Source: VAXT01 sp963774625 (GTDB lineage: Bacteria > Actinomycetota > Thermoleophilia > Gaiellales > Gaiellaceae). From it: a DNA stretch of 64,000 nt. The first letter of the stretch is position 1. Every line of letters starts with the position of its first letter. Both the position numbers and the translations under genes were made by a program. This document shows positions 51,609-61,051 of the stretch, piece after piece. The notes beneath the pieces were generated by a model. That model saw nothing but the letters and a program-made list of their open reading frames with translations. It was not told where the DNA came from and searched no databases. Location: positions 558,001-622,000 of the forward strand of contig CAVZFQ010000013.1 of the NCBI GenBank assembly GCA_963774625.1, written 5' to 3'.

Positions 51609-53672
51609 ATGAGATCACTCTTCATCGCCCTCGTCTCACTTCTCGTCGTGCCGTCGACGGCGTTCGGCGCCGGCCTGTCGGCGGTCGCGCGTGACGTGCC
51701 GGCCGGCCGAGAGTTGGCCGCGCCCAAGTTCAACCTGGTCGGCTTGCACTGGCAGGGCAGCGGCGAGGTGTCTTTCCGCACGAAGCGGATCGGTGGGCGC
51801 TGGAGCACATGGCGTGAGGCGGCCCCCGAGGCTGAGGATGCTCCCGACCCGGGACGCGAAGGCGGGCGGCCCGGCTGGCAGATCGGGAACCCGTACTGGA
51901 CGGGCGCGTCGAATCGGCTGGAGATCAGGACGCGCGGCCGGGTGCGCCGGGTTCGAGCGCAGTACGTCTGGAGCCCGGCCGGAGGAGTCCCGCCGCGTTC
52001 GATCTCGATCGCCGACTCGCCGCTGATCCTCTCTCGCCTCGCGTGGGGCGCGAACGAGCGCATCCGGCGAGGACGCACCAGGTACGCCGACGCGCTGCGC
52101 TTCGCGATCGTTCACCACACCGCCGGGTCGAACACGTACTCGAGGACGCAGTCGGCGGCCATCGTGCGCGGCATCCAGCTGTACCACGTGCGCTCGAACG
52201 GCTGGGACGACATCGGCTACAACTTTCTCGTCGACAAGTACGGCCAGGTCTTCGAAGGCCGCTTCGGTGGCATCGACCGCAACGTCGTCGGCGCTCATGC
52301 GGCCGGGTTCAACACCGGCTCGGTCGGAGTCGCCCTCTTCGGCAACTACGACGCGGGAGCGGTGACCCCCGCCGCACGCACCGCCCTGACGCGCTTGCTC
52401 GCGTGGCGGCTCGACGTCGGGCACCTCGACCCGGCCAGCCTCACGAACTGGACCTCCACGGGGAATCCGCGCTTTCCGACCGGGGCGCCGGTCACCCTGC
52501 GCGCGATCTCCGGGCACCGGGATACCGGTTTTACCTCGTGCCCGGGAGGGCGGCTCTACGGCGAGCTGAACAACATCGGGCGCATGGTCTCCGAGCTCGG
52601 CCTGCCGAAGCTGTACTCGCCGCGCGCGGTCGGCGGGCCCGGCGGGATGGTGCGCTTCACCGCACGACTGACGGAGCCGCTGCCCTGGAGCGTCGTCGTC
52701 GCCGACCAGAGCAATTCGGTCGTCGCCACCGGCGAAGGTGAGGGCACCGCGGTGGACTGGGTCTGGGATGCGCGCACGGTGCCGGCGGGCCGCTACACGT
52801 ACTCGATCGACGCTGGTCCCACGGTGCGACCCGCCACCGGGATCGTCGCGGGAACGGTTCAGCGGGCCGCGCTCACCGCGCTCGCTCGCCCCGCGCTCAT
52901 CACTCCGAACGGGGACGGGCGCCAGGAGACGACCACGGTGGAGTACAGGATCACCGCCCCGGCCACGGTGACCGCGACGGTCGTGGATTCCTTGGGCGCT
53001 CCGCTCGCGCTCCTCTTCACGCAGTCGAAGCCGGCGGGTCGTCACACCTTCCGCTGGGACGGGGCCGGTGTGGCGGACGGCCGCTACGGGATCCTGCTGT
53101 CCGCCCGGAGCGCCGCCGGCATCGAGACGACGGCCACGGTGACCGTGATCGTCAACCGCGCGCTCGTCGGTGTACGGATCGTGCCGCAGGTGTTCTCGCC
53201 CAACGCCGACGGGCGGTGGGACACGACGCAGTTCCGCTTCGGGCTCAACGGGCCGGCTCGCGTTGCGGTCTCCGTGCAGCGAAAGGGGAAGACGCTGGGT
53301 CAGGTCTTCGCAGGCCCGCGCCTCGGCGGTCCGCAGGCGATCGAGTGGAACGGCCGCTTCGCGGGACGCCTGGGGGCGGGCGAGTACAAGGTCGTCGTGC
53401 GGGCCACGAATCCCGTCTCGACGGTCGTCCAGGCGGTCGATTTCGCGTTGGATCTGGCGGCGCCCAAGCTGCAGGTCGTGTCCAAGCCCCAGCTCCGGTT
53501 CTCGATCAACGAGCCTGCCGACCTCACGGTGACCCTCGACGGGTCGCGAATCGTGAAAGTGCGGCGGCTGACGCCCGGGCGGTTCACGGTTCCATCCGGC
53601 GGAGCGTTCACGTCGATCCGCGCCGTCGCCCGCGACTTCGCGGGGAACGAGACCGCTCCGCTACTGCGGTAG
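51609..53672 (+). CDS. Secreted PGRP-type amidase with FlgD-like Ig modules
   Basis: A 687-residue exported protein. Signal peptide MRSLFIALVSLLVVPSTAFG; then a beta-rich segment, and an amidase_2/PGRP domain at about residues 150-325 with zinc ligands in VHHTAGS, SGHRDTGF and TSCPGG. The rest is tandem FlgD/Ig-like modules (ITPNGDGRQETTTVEY; FSPNADGRWDTTQF; YKVVVRATN). It would cut the amide bond between MurNAc and the stem peptide. ATG at 51609 begins the signal peptide. Tail overlaps birA by 12 bases. Confidence 0.9.
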   Translation: MRSLFIALVSLLVVPSTAFGAGLSAVARDVPAGRELAAPKFNLVGLHWQGSGEVSFRTKRIGGRWSTWREAAPEAEDAPDPGREGGRPGWQIGNPYWTGASNRLEIRTRGRVRRVRAQYVWSPAGGVPPRSISIADSPLILSRLAWGANERIRRGRTRYADALRFAIVHHTAGSNTYSRTQSAAIVRGIQLYHVRSNGWDDIGYNFLVDKYGQVFEGRFGGIDRNVVGAHAAGFNTGSVGVALFGNYDAGAVTPAARTALTRLLAWRLDVGHLDPASLTNWTSTGNPRFPTGAPVTLRAISGHRDTGFTSCPGGRLYGELNNIGRMVSELGLPKLYSPRAVGGPGGMVRFTARLTEPLPWSVVVADQSNSVVATGEGEGTAVDWVWDARTVPAGRYTYSIDAGPTVRPATGIVAGTVQRAALTALARPALITPNGDGRQETTTVEYRITAPATVTATVVDSLGAPLALLFTQSKPAGRHTFRWDGAGVADGRYGILLSARSAAGIETTATVTVIVNRALVGVRIVPQVFSPNADGRWDTTQFRFGLNGPARVAVSVQRKGKTLGQVFAGPRLGGPQAIEWNGRFAGRLGAGEYKVVVRATNPVSTVVQAVDFALDLAAPKLQVVSKPQLRFSINEPADLTVTLDGSRIVKVRRLTPGRFTVPSGGAFTSIRAVARDFAGNETAPLLR

Positions 53673-54239
53673 GGCCAGCCAGCGGGCGTAGTGCTGCTCG
53701 AGCGACTCCAGGAGAGTGACGAGGAGCCCGACCCGGTCGACCGGCGCGTCCAGCTCGGCGAGGAGCGAAGTCGCGGGTTTCGCCGTGTCCTGAGGGAGCT
53801 CCGTCGGCTCGACGTTGACATTGATGCCAATCCCGAGCACGACGCGCCCGTCGCGCGCCTCGGCGAGGATCCCGGCGGCCTTGCGCTCTCCGAGGAGGAC
53901 GTCGTTGGGCAGCTTGATCCGCGGCTGGAGCCCCGTCACGCGGGCGATGGCCTCTGCGCAGGCCTCAGCCGCGACCAGCGTGAGCTCCGGGAGCCGTGGC
54001 GTCTCGACGGCCGGCTCGAGGAGCACGGAGCAGAGGATGCTGACGCCGGCAGGCGAGACCCAGGTGCGGCCCAGGCGCCCGCGTCCCTCGGTCTGCTCCT
54101 CCGCCACGGCGAGCGCTCCCTCACCGTGCTCGGGGCCGAGCAGGCGCTGGGTCGAGGGGCACGTCTCGGCGTAGAGATAGGGGCGGCCGAAGCGGCCTCG
54201 AAGCTTCGGCACGACGTTTTCAGCGGCGAGAGTGCCCAT
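53661..54239 (-). CDS. birA: Biotin-[acetyl-CoA-carboxylase] ligase (short form)
   Basis: Attaches biotin to the carboxyl-carrier protein of acetyl-CoA carboxylase. The catalytic loop EGRGRLGRTW, KLPNDVLL and ERKAAGILAEA are present. It lacks the N-terminal DNA-binding domain and appears to lack the C-terminal SH3-like domain: 192 residues, ending soon after the helical LLESLEQHYARW. ATG 54239; a GTG two codons earlier is possible. Divergent from fabZ, next to the fatty-acid operon that includes accA and accD. Confidence 0.85.
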   Translation of the reverse strand: MGTLAAENVVPKLRGRFGRPYLYAETCPSTQRLLGPEHGEGALAVAEEQTEGRGRLGRTWVSPAGVSILCSVLLEPAVETPRLPELTLVAAEACAEAIARVTGLQPRIKLPNDVLLGERKAAGILAEARDGRVVLGIGINVNVEPTELPQDTAKPATSLLAELDAPVDRVGLLVTLLESLEQHYARWLALPQ

Positions 54240-54260
54240 CGTCACTAGACTAGGCGGCTC

Positions 54261-54710
54261 GTGGAAACCCGCCTTGAGACGCCGCTCGGGCGGGCAGAGA
54301 TCGAGGCGATCCTGCCCCATCGTGAGCCGTTCCTCCTCATCGACGAGATCGTCGAGCTGGAGCTGGGTGTCCGTGCCGTTGCGCGCAAGACCGTGCGCGA
54401 GGACGAGTGGTATCTCGCGGGGCATTTTCCGGGCCGGCCGATCATGCCCGGGGTCCTGATCGTCGAGGCCATGGCCCAGACAGGCGCGGTCGCCGTCCTC
54501 TCCGAGGAGGAGAACCGCGGCCGGCTGGCGCTCTTCGCCGGCATCGACGACGTACGCTTCAAGCGGCTCGTCCAGCCCGGCGATGAGCTGGAGCTGACGT
54601 GCGTCCTCGAACGGGTCCGGGGACCGATCGGCAAGGGACGCGCGACCGCTCATGTGGCGGGCGAGCTGGCTGCGCGCGGAACGCTGACGTTCGCGGTGGA
54701 CCGAAGTTGA
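54261..54710 (+). CDS. fabZ: 3-hydroxyacyl-ACP dehydratase FabZ
   Basis: A 149-residue hot-dog dehydratase of type II fatty acid synthesis. The catalytic His and Glu are in AGHFPGRPIMPGVLIVEAM, and the substrate-binding start ILPHREPFLLIDEI is typical. GTG start at 54261. First gene of the fab/acc operon; its stop overlaps the fabH start. Confidence 0.93.
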   Translation: METRLETPLGRAEIEAILPHREPFLLIDEIVELELGVRAVARKTVREDEWYLAGHFPGRPIMPGVLIVEAMAQTGAVAVLSEEENRGRLALFAGIDDVRFKRLVQPGDELELTCVLERVRGPIGKGRATAHVAGELAARGTLTFAVDRS

Positions 54711-55729
54711 TCGGCAGCGCCACATCGAACGGCCGCGTCTCGATCACGGGCATCGGCTGCAACGCGCCGGAACGCGTGCTGACGAACGACGAGCTGTCGA
54801 AGATGGTCGACACCTCCGACGAGTGGATCATCGAGCGCACGGGCATCAAGGAACGCCGGGTGGCCGCGGCAGACGAAGCGCTCTCGGACGTCTCGATGCC
54901 TGCGGCCAGGGCCGCTCTCGAGCAGGCTGGCGGCGACGTTGACTCGATCGACCTGGTGATCGTCGCGACGGTTACCCCGGACATGGCATTTCCCTCGACC
55001 AGCGCGATCATGGCCGACCTGCTGGGGATGAAGAATGCTGCCGCCTACGACCTCTCGGCCGGTTGCACGGGCTTCGTGTACGCGATCGCGCAGGCGCACA
55101 GCATGGTTTCTGCGGGCCTGGCCAACCGGGCGCTCGTCGTCGGCGGTGACCTGCTCTCGAAGATCGTCGACTGGAGCGATCGCAGCACGTGTGTCCTCTT
55201 CGGCGACGGCGCCGGAGCCGTTGTGATGGAGCGGGTGTCCCAAGGCGGCTTCCTCGGCTTCGAGCTCGGCGCCGACGGGTCGGGCGGGCCGCAGCTGTAC
55301 CTACCGGCCGGTGGCTCCCGCGAGCCGACGTCGGCGAAGACGTTCGCCGAGGGCGAGCACTACGTGAAGATGAACGGCCGCGAGGTCTTCAAGTTCGCCG
55401 CTCGGGTGCTCGTCGAATCGGCCGAGAAGGTGCTGGCCAACAGCGGAGTGTCGGTCGAGGACGTCGACGTCTACGTCCCGCACCAGGCGAACGTCCGCAT
55501 CATCGACCACGCCAGGAAGAAGCTCGGCATTCCCGAAGAGCGCACGGTGGTCAACGTCGACCGCTACGGCAACACGTCGTCCGGCTCGATCCCGCTCGCG
55601 CTCGCCGATGCAGAGGCGGACGGGCGGCTGCGGCCCGGAGAGCTCGTGCTGATGACCGGGATGGGAGCGGGCCTGACTTGGGGCTCGGCCTTGATCGAGT
55701 GGACTGCAAACGGAAAGGTTGGCTCATGA
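54707..55729 (+). CDS. fabH: Beta-ketoacyl-ACP synthase III FabH
   Basis: Starts fatty-acid chains by condensing acyl-CoA with malonyl-ACP. Catalytic triad visible: Cys in SAGCTGFVYA, His in VPHQANVRII and Asn in YGNTSSGSIP. 340 residues. The start is TTG 54707, which overlaps the fabZ stop (TTGA). Confidence 0.94.
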   Translation: MIGSATSNGRVSITGIGCNAPERVLTNDELSKMVDTSDEWIIERTGIKERRVAAADEALSDVSMPAARAALEQAGGDVDSIDLVIVATVTPDMAFPSTSAIMADLLGMKNAAAYDLSAGCTGFVYAIAQAHSMVSAGLANRALVVGGDLLSKIVDWSDRSTCVLFGDGAGAVVMERVSQGGFLGFELGADGSGGPQLYLPAGGSREPTSAKTFAEGEHYVKMNGREVFKFAARVLVESAEKVLANSGVSVEDVDVYVPHQANVRIIDHARKKLGIPEERTVVNVDRYGNTSSGSIPLALADAEADGRLRPGELVLMTGMGAGLTWGSALIEWTANGKVGS

Positions 55730-56649
55730 AGGTCGCATTCTGTTTCCCCGGACAGGGCTCGCTCGAGGTGGGCATGGGCCGTGAGATCGCCGAATCGGTG
55801 CCCGAGGCGATGGATGTCTTTCGCAAGGGGAGCGAGGCCTCCGGTCTCGACCTCGAGCGCCTGTGCTTCGAGGCGCCGCTCGACGAGCTCGTCCGCACCG
55901 ACGTGCAGCAACCCGCCCTCGTCGCCACGAGCCTCGCCGTGCTGGCGGCGCTGAACGCGCGAGGGCTCCACCCCGACTTCGTCGTCGGCCACTCGGTCGG
56001 CGAGTTCACGGCGTTGGCGGCCGCGAGCTCGCTCGACGTGGCGGAGTCGATCGGCCTCGTTCGCGAACGTGGCCTGGCAATGGACGAGGCGGCCCGCGTC
56101 AGCAACGGCTCCATGGCCGCGATCCTCGGTCTCGACGACCCCATCGTCGAAGAGCTCTGTTCGGAGATCGACGGAGTCTGGCCGGCGAACTACAACTGCC
56201 CGGGCCAGATCGTCGTGTCCGGGACGCAGTCTGCTGTGGACGAGCTCTGTAAACGGGCGGAAGCAGCCGGCGCACGGCGCACGGTGAAGCTCAAGGTTTC
56301 AGGGGCATTTCACAGTCCCCTGGTGGCGCGCGCAGCCGATCGGCTGCGGCCGGCGCTGGAGCGGGTTCGCTTCAAGGATCCCGTTGCGCCGTTCATGTCG
56401 ACGGTGACCGCCAAGATCGAGCCTGCGCACCGGATGGCGACGCTGCTCGTCGAGCAGCTCACTGCGCCTGTGAAGTTCACGCAGGCCGCGCGTGGGCTCA
56501 TCGAGGAAGGCGCCAAAGTCTTCGTCGAGGTCGGCCCGAGCAATGTCCTCTCAGGACTCCTGAAGCGGATCGACCGCACAGTGAAGGCCGTGTCGGTGAA
56601 CAACCTCGCCGGGCTCAAAAAGGTCGAGGAGACAATCTCCGCTGCCTAG
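55726..56649 (+). CDS. fabD: Malonyl-CoA:ACP transacylase FabD
   Basis: Loads malonate onto ACP. 307 residues with FCFPGQGSLEVGMG at the start, the nucleophile Ser in GHSVGEFTAL and catalytic His in SGAFHSPLV. ATG 55726 overlaps the fabH stop as ATGA. Confidence 0.94.
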   Translation: MKVAFCFPGQGSLEVGMGREIAESVPEAMDVFRKGSEASGLDLERLCFEAPLDELVRTDVQQPALVATSLAVLAALNARGLHPDFVVGHSVGEFTALAAASSLDVAESIGLVRERGLAMDEAARVSNGSMAAILGLDDPIVEELCSEIDGVWPANYNCPGQIVVSGTQSAVDELCKRAEAAGARRTVKLKVSGAFHSPLVARAADRLRPALERVRFKDPVAPFMSTVTAKIEPAHRMATLLVEQLTAPVKFTQAARGLIEEGAKVFVEVGPSNVLSGLLKRIDRTVKAVSVNNLAGLKKVEETISAA

Positions 56650-57377
56650 CGACGGGTTCTGCTCGCTCGAGGGAAAAACAGCCCTCGTCACCGGAGGGTC
56701 TCGTGGCATTGGCCGGGCGATCGCCGTCGAGCTCGCCGGCGCGGGCGCGGACGTCGTCGTCGGCTATCGCTCTGGGAGCGAGGAGGCCGAGACCGTCGCA
56801 ACGCGAGATCGGAGGCCGCGCCGTTCAGGCCGACGTCTCCGACCCGGAGCAGGCGAAGGCGCTCGTCGAGGAGGCGGGCGAGATCGCCATCCTCGTCAAC
56901 AACGCCGGCCTCACCCGCGACGGCGTGCTCGCGCGCATGACCGATGCCGACTGGCGCGACGTGATCGAGACGAACCTGAGCAGCGTCTTCTACACCTGCC
57001 GTGCCGCGTCGCGGGGGATGATGAAGCGGCGTGCCGGCGCGATCGTGAACATCTCGAGCATCGTCGGGGTCCGCGGCAACTGGGGCCAGACGAACTACAG
57101 CGCGTCGAAGGCCGGGATCATCGGCTTCACGAAGTCCCTCGCGCGGGAGCTCGGCAGCCGTGGAGTGCGCGCGAACGTCGTCGCCCCGGGGTACGTGAAG
57201 ACGCGCTTGACGGACGAGCTGCCCGAGGAGGCCCGTGAGGCCATGCTCGGCAATACGCCGCTCGGCCGCCTGGGCGATCCGGAGGACGTGGCCGGAGCTG
57301 TACGTTTTCTGTGTTCCGACGAGGCCTCGTTCATCACGGGCGAGGTGCTGCTCGTCGACGGAGGGCTGGGAATGTGA
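56642..57377 (+). CDS. fabG: 3-oxoacyl-ACP reductase FabG, with an apparent frameshift
   Basis: Short-chain dehydrogenase of fatty acid synthesis. The first frame gives LEGKTALVTGGSRGIGRAI (NADPH site) up to EEAETVA near 56800. The rest (EIGGRAVQADVSD, ILVNNAGLTRDG, NISSIVG, catalytic YSASK, and GEVLLVDGGLGM) is in the +1 frame. One extra base in GCAACGC (56798-56804) explains it. The first frame has no ATG/GTG/TTG: an in-frame CTG at 56642 stands 10 bases after GAGGAG (56626-56631) and overlaps the fabD end. Probably intact in the organism if the indel is an error. Confidence 0.88.
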
Positions 57378-58636
57378 CGAACGGATCGCTGAACGGGCGC
57401 CGACGCGTGGTCGTGACGGGCATGGGAGCCGTGACGCCGCTCGGCAACGACGTCGAGTCGACGTGGGAAAACCTCGTGGCCGGGAAATCCGGCGCGGCGG
57501 ACATCGAGCAGTGGGACGCCAGCGCGTACCCGGTCAACTTCGCGTGCGAGCTGAAGGACTTCGACCCACGCCAGTGGCTCGATCACAAGCAGGCACGGCG
57601 CATGGACCGCTTCGCGCAGATGATCGTGGCCGCGGCCCGCCAGGCCGAGGAGGACTCGGGGCTCGACGTCGAGCCCGAAGCCGAGCGCATCGGCGCCTCG
57701 ATCGCCACCGGGATCGGAGGGCTCAAGGCGTTCCAGGACTGCTACGACCAACTCCTGAAGCGCGGCCCGGATCGCGTGAACCCGTTCTCGATTCCGCAGA
57801 TCATCCCGAACATGGGCGCCGCCTGGGTCTCGATGGAGCTCGGGACGCGTGGGCCGCTCTCGTCGCAGTGCACTGCCTGCGCGGCGTCCAACATGGCCAT
57901 CGGGGAGGCGACCGACATGATTCGGCTCGGTCGCGCCGACGTCGTCTTCGCGGGGGGGACCGAGGCCGGCGTGACGTCGGTCGGTATCGCCGGGTTCAGC
58001 GCGATGCGCGCGCTCTCACGCAGGAACGACGCGCCCGAGAAGGCGAGCCGGCCCTTCGACGCGGCCCGCGACGGCTTCGTGATGGGCGAGGCGGGAGCCG
58101 CGATCGTGCTCGAGGAGCTCGAGCATGCCAAGGCGCGCGGCGCGAAGATCTACGCCGAGATCCTCGGGTACGGGCTCTCGTCCGACGCGAAGCACGTCAC
58201 CGAGCCGGATCCGACCGGCAACAACCCCGCGCGTGCGATGAGGATGGCCCTGGCCGACGCGGACGTCCAGCCGGAGGACGTCGACTACATCAACGCGCAC
58301 GGCACCTCGACCCCGCTCGGCGACGCGAGCGAGACGAAGGTGATCAAGCTCGCCCTCGGTGAGGAGGTCGCGCGAGCCACGCCGGTGTCGTCGACGAAGG
58401 GCGCTACCGGTCACTGCCTGGGAGCGGCCGGAGCCGTGGAGGCGGTCTTCACGATCCTCGCCGTGAACAAGAACACGCTTCCGCCGACGATCAACTACGA
58501 GACGCCCGATCCGGCGTGCGACCTGGATTATGTGCCGAACGAGTCCCGCGAGGCCGAGGTGAAGGTTGCGGTCTCGAACTCGTTCGGCTTCGGCGGGCAC
58601 AACGCGTGCATCGTCTTCCGCGAGTTCGACGACTAG
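57374..58636 (+). CDS. fabF: Beta-ketoacyl-ACP synthase II FabF
   Basis: Elongating ketosynthase, 420 residues. VVVTGMGAVTPLGNDV at the start, active Cys in CTACAASNMAIG, His residues in INAHGTSTPLGD and TKGATGHCLGAAG, and NSFGFGGHNAC near the end. GTG 57374 overlaps the fabG stop as GTGA. No acyl carrier protein gene lies between fabG and fabF, where it often does. Confidence 0.94.
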   Translation: MTNGSLNGRRRVVVTGMGAVTPLGNDVESTWENLVAGKSGAADIEQWDASAYPVNFACELKDFDPRQWLDHKQARRMDRFAQMIVAAARQAEEDSGLDVEPEAERIGASIATGIGGLKAFQDCYDQLLKRGPDRVNPFSIPQIIPNMGAAWVSMELGTRGPLSSQCTACAASNMAIGEATDMIRLGRADVVFAGGTEAGVTSVGIAGFSAMRALSRRNDAPEKASRPFDAARDGFVMGEAGAAIVLEELEHAKARGAKIYAEILGYGLSSDAKHVTEPDPTGNNPARAMRMALADADVQPEDVDYINAHGTSTPLGDASETKVIKLALGEEVARATPVSSTKGATGHCLGAAGAVEAVFTILAVNKNTLPPTINYETPDPACDLDYVPNESREAEVKVAVSNSFGFGGHNACIVFREFDD

Positions 58637-58640
58637 CTCC

Positions 58641-59300
58641 GTGCAGCGCTGGGCCACTTTCGACTGCTACGGGACGCTGATCGACTGGAACCGCGGGATC
58701 AGCGGGGAGCTCGAGCGCATGTTCGGCGCCGAAGCCGCCCCGCGCCTGCTCCAGCGCTACCACGAGTTGGAGCCGGAGCTCGAGTCCGAGACCTACCGCA
58801 GCTACAGCGAGGTGCTGAGCCTTGCGCTCGAGGAGCTCTTTCGCGAGGAGGGCCTACAGCCGCCCGAGGGCGAGGCCGGCGCCCTGGCGCGCTCACTGCC
58901 GAACTGGCCGCCGTTTCCCGAGGTGCCGGCGGCCCTCGCGGAGCTGCGGAACCGTGGCTGGAAGCTCGCCATCCTTTCCAACAGCGACCGCGACCTGATC
59001 GCTGCGTCCCAGAAGCAGCTCGGCGTTCCCTTCGACCTGGCCGTGGTCGCGGAGGACGTCCAGTCCTACAAGCCGGCCCACGCTCACTGGGAGCGCTTCT
59101 TCGAGGCGACCACGGCCGATCGGAAGCAGCACGTCCACGTTGCCGCGAGCCTCTTCCACGACGTCGCCCCCGGCAAGGAGCTGGGCCTGCGAACGATCTG
59201 GGTCAACCGCCTCGGTGAGCAGGCCGAGCCGGAGCCGGACCGTGAGCTACCCGATCTCTCGACGCTCCCCGACACCGCCGACGAGCTGGTTCCCGCATGA
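58641..59300 (+). CDS. HAD-family hydrolase (haloacid dehalogenase type II-like)
   Basis: A 219-residue HAD hydrolase. Motif I is FDCYGTLIDW, motif II ILSNSDRD, the Lys lies in SYKPAHAHW and the acidic loop is ASLFHDVAPGKELGLRTIWVNR, the pattern of 2-haloacid dehalogenase-like enzymes. GTG start 4 bases after fabF. Its place inside a fatty-acid operon may mean it clears a phosphorylated metabolite; that is a guess. Confidence 0.85.
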   Translation: MQRWATFDCYGTLIDWNRGISGELERMFGAEAAPRLLQRYHELEPELESETYRSYSEVLSLALEELFREEGLQPPEGEAGALARSLPNWPPFPEVPAALAELRNRGWKLAILSNSDRDLIAASQKQLGVPFDLAVVAEDVQSYKPAHAHWERFFEATTADRKQHVHVAASLFHDVAPGKELGLRTIWVNRLGEQAEPEPDRELPDLSTLPDTADELVPA

Positions 59301-60193
59301 GCTCGGTCCTGGTCCGCAACGTCCGAGAGGACGAGGCCGACGCGGCGGCCGAGGTGTTGAACGAGCATTCCCGCCGGCTGTACGGCACCGACGACATGAC
59401 CCCCGCAGAGCTGCGCGAGGACTGGGCGGCGCCAGAGGTGGACTTTCCGGACAACGTGCTCGTCGCGGAAGTCGAGGGCCGCCTCGTCGGCTACGCCGAC
59501 GTCATCCCACATGGTGAGACGGCGTGGCTGGATGTTCGGGGGACCGACTCCAGGGCGTACGACCCGCTGCTCGAGGCGATCGCCCGGCGCGCGGACACTC
59601 TCGGCCGCGACCACGTGCGGGGCTGGGCTCCCGAAATCGATCTCGACCTGCACGAAGCCTACGAGCGGGCAGGCTTCAGGCCCTTCAGGCACTCGTTCCG
59701 CATGGAGATCGAGCTCGGTGGAGACCTACCGGCGCCCGAGTGGCCCGAAGGCTTCTCCGTCCGCCCCTTCCGTGCAGGTGACGAGCGGGCCGCGTGGGAG
59801 GCGCAGCAGGATTCCTTCGCAGACACTTGGGGATTCACGCCCGACCCGTTCGAGACGTGGGCCCACTGGAACCTGGGTGAGTATTTCCAACCCGAGCACT
59901 GGTTCTTCGTGGAGACGGGCGGGGAAATGGCCGCCCTCGCGCTCTGCAGGCAGCCGGAGATCGAGCCTGGACTGGGCTGGGTGAACATCCTGGGCGTGAG
60001 GCCGGCCTACCGGCGCCGCGGCCTGGCGATCGCGCTGCTCCAGCATGCCTTTCGGCACTTTGCGGAGCTGGGCATGACCAGGGTCGGCCTCGGAGTCGAC
60101 GCCGAGAATCCGACCGGGGCTGTGCGGCTCTACGAGCGCGCCGGCATGCACGTTGCCCGGCGAGACATTCGCTTCGAGCGAGTTACGGGATAA
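59297..60193 (+). CDS. Tandem GNAT-domain acetyltransferase
   Basis: A 298-residue protein with two GNAT folds. The C-terminal one has the acetyl-CoA loop VRPAYRRRGLAIALLQHAF and ENPTGAVRLYERAGM; the N-terminal one is degenerate. This layout is that of MshD (mycothiol synthase) and related actinobacterial enzymes, but I cannot assign MshD. ATG overlaps the HAD stop as ATGA. Confidence 0.8.
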   Translation: MSSVLVRNVREDEADAAAEVLNEHSRRLYGTDDMTPAELREDWAAPEVDFPDNVLVAEVEGRLVGYADVIPHGETAWLDVRGTDSRAYDPLLEAIARRADTLGRDHVRGWAPEIDLDLHEAYERAGFRPFRHSFRMEIELGGDLPAPEWPEGFSVRPFRAGDERAAWEAQQDSFADTWGFTPDPFETWAHWNLGEYFQPEHWFFVETGGEMAALALCRQPEIEPGLGWVNILGVRPAYRRRGLAIALLQHAFRHFAELGMTRVGLGVDAENPTGAVRLYERAGMHVARRDIRFERVTG

Positions 60194-60202
60194 TCGAGGC
60201 TT

Positions 60203-61051
60203 ATGGCCGCCAAGATCGACGTCTCCATCGAGCACCGCAACCTGCCCGAGGAAGCGCGGGACGAGACGCCGCACCCCAACACCTGCCCCAAGTGCGATTC
60301 GCACTACAGGGACGACGAGCTCGAGGCCAACCTGCGGGTCTGCCCGCACTGCGGGTTCCACTTTCCGGTGCGGGCCCGCGAGCGGGTCACCCAGGTGGCG
60401 GATCACGAGAGCTTCGAGGAGGAGGCGGCCGACCTGCGCTCGGAGGATCCGCTCGACTTCTTCGACGTGCGCCCGTACCCGGAGCGGCTGGTCGAGGCCG
60501 AGCTGGGGACGGGGCTCGGCGACGCGATGATCATCGGCCGCGCGGCCATCGAGGAGCGCCCCTGCGAGCTCGCGGTCATGGACTTCTCCTTCATGGGCGG
60601 CTCCATGGGCAGCGTCGTCGGCGAGAAGTTCAGCCGCGCCGCGGAGAGCGCGATCGAGGGTCGTGTGCCCCTGATCTCGATCACCGCGTCCGGCGGCGCG
60701 CGCATGCAGGAAGGAATCCTCTCGCTCATGCAGCTGCCGAAGACGGTCTGCGCCGTGGAGGACCTGCGCGACGCCCGCTGCGGCTTCATCAGCGTCATGG
60801 CCCATCCGACCACCGCGGGTGTCCTGGCGAGCTTCGCCAGCCTCGGCGACGTCTGCGTGGCCGAGCCGGGCGCCCTGCTCGCCTTCACCGGCCCACGCGT
60901 GGTTCAGGGCACGACCCGGGAGAAGCTGCCCGAGGACTTCGGGCTGGCCGAGTCCAACTTCCGCTACGGGCACGTCGATGCGATCGTGCCCCGGCCCGAG
61001 CTGCGCGGCTTCCTGGCGAAGCTCCTGCGCCTCTTCTCACATGCCGGGTGA
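60203..61051 (+). CDS. accD: Acetyl-CoA carboxylase carboxyltransferase subunit beta
   Basis: Transfers carboxyl from biotin to acetyl-CoA with AccA. The zinc ribbon CPKC...CPHC is at the N-terminus, then FMGGSMGSVVGEKF, ASGGARMQEGILSL and TTAGVLASFA. 282 residues. ATG 60203. A split AccD/AccA pair, rather than the fused actinobacterial carboxyltransferase, is of the general bacterial type. Confidence 0.94.
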   Translation: MAAKIDVSIEHRNLPEEARDETPHPNTCPKCDSHYRDDELEANLRVCPHCGFHFPVRARERVTQVADHESFEEEAADLRSEDPLDFFDVRPYPERLVEAELGTGLGDAMIIGRAAIEERPCELAVMDFSFMGGSMGSVVGEKFSRAAESAIEGRVPLISITASGGARMQEGILSLMQLPKTVCAVEDLRDARCGFISVMAHPTTAGVLASFASLGDVCVAEPGALLAFTGPRVVQGTTREKLPEDFGLAESNFRYGHVDAIVPRPELRGFLAKLLRLFSHAG

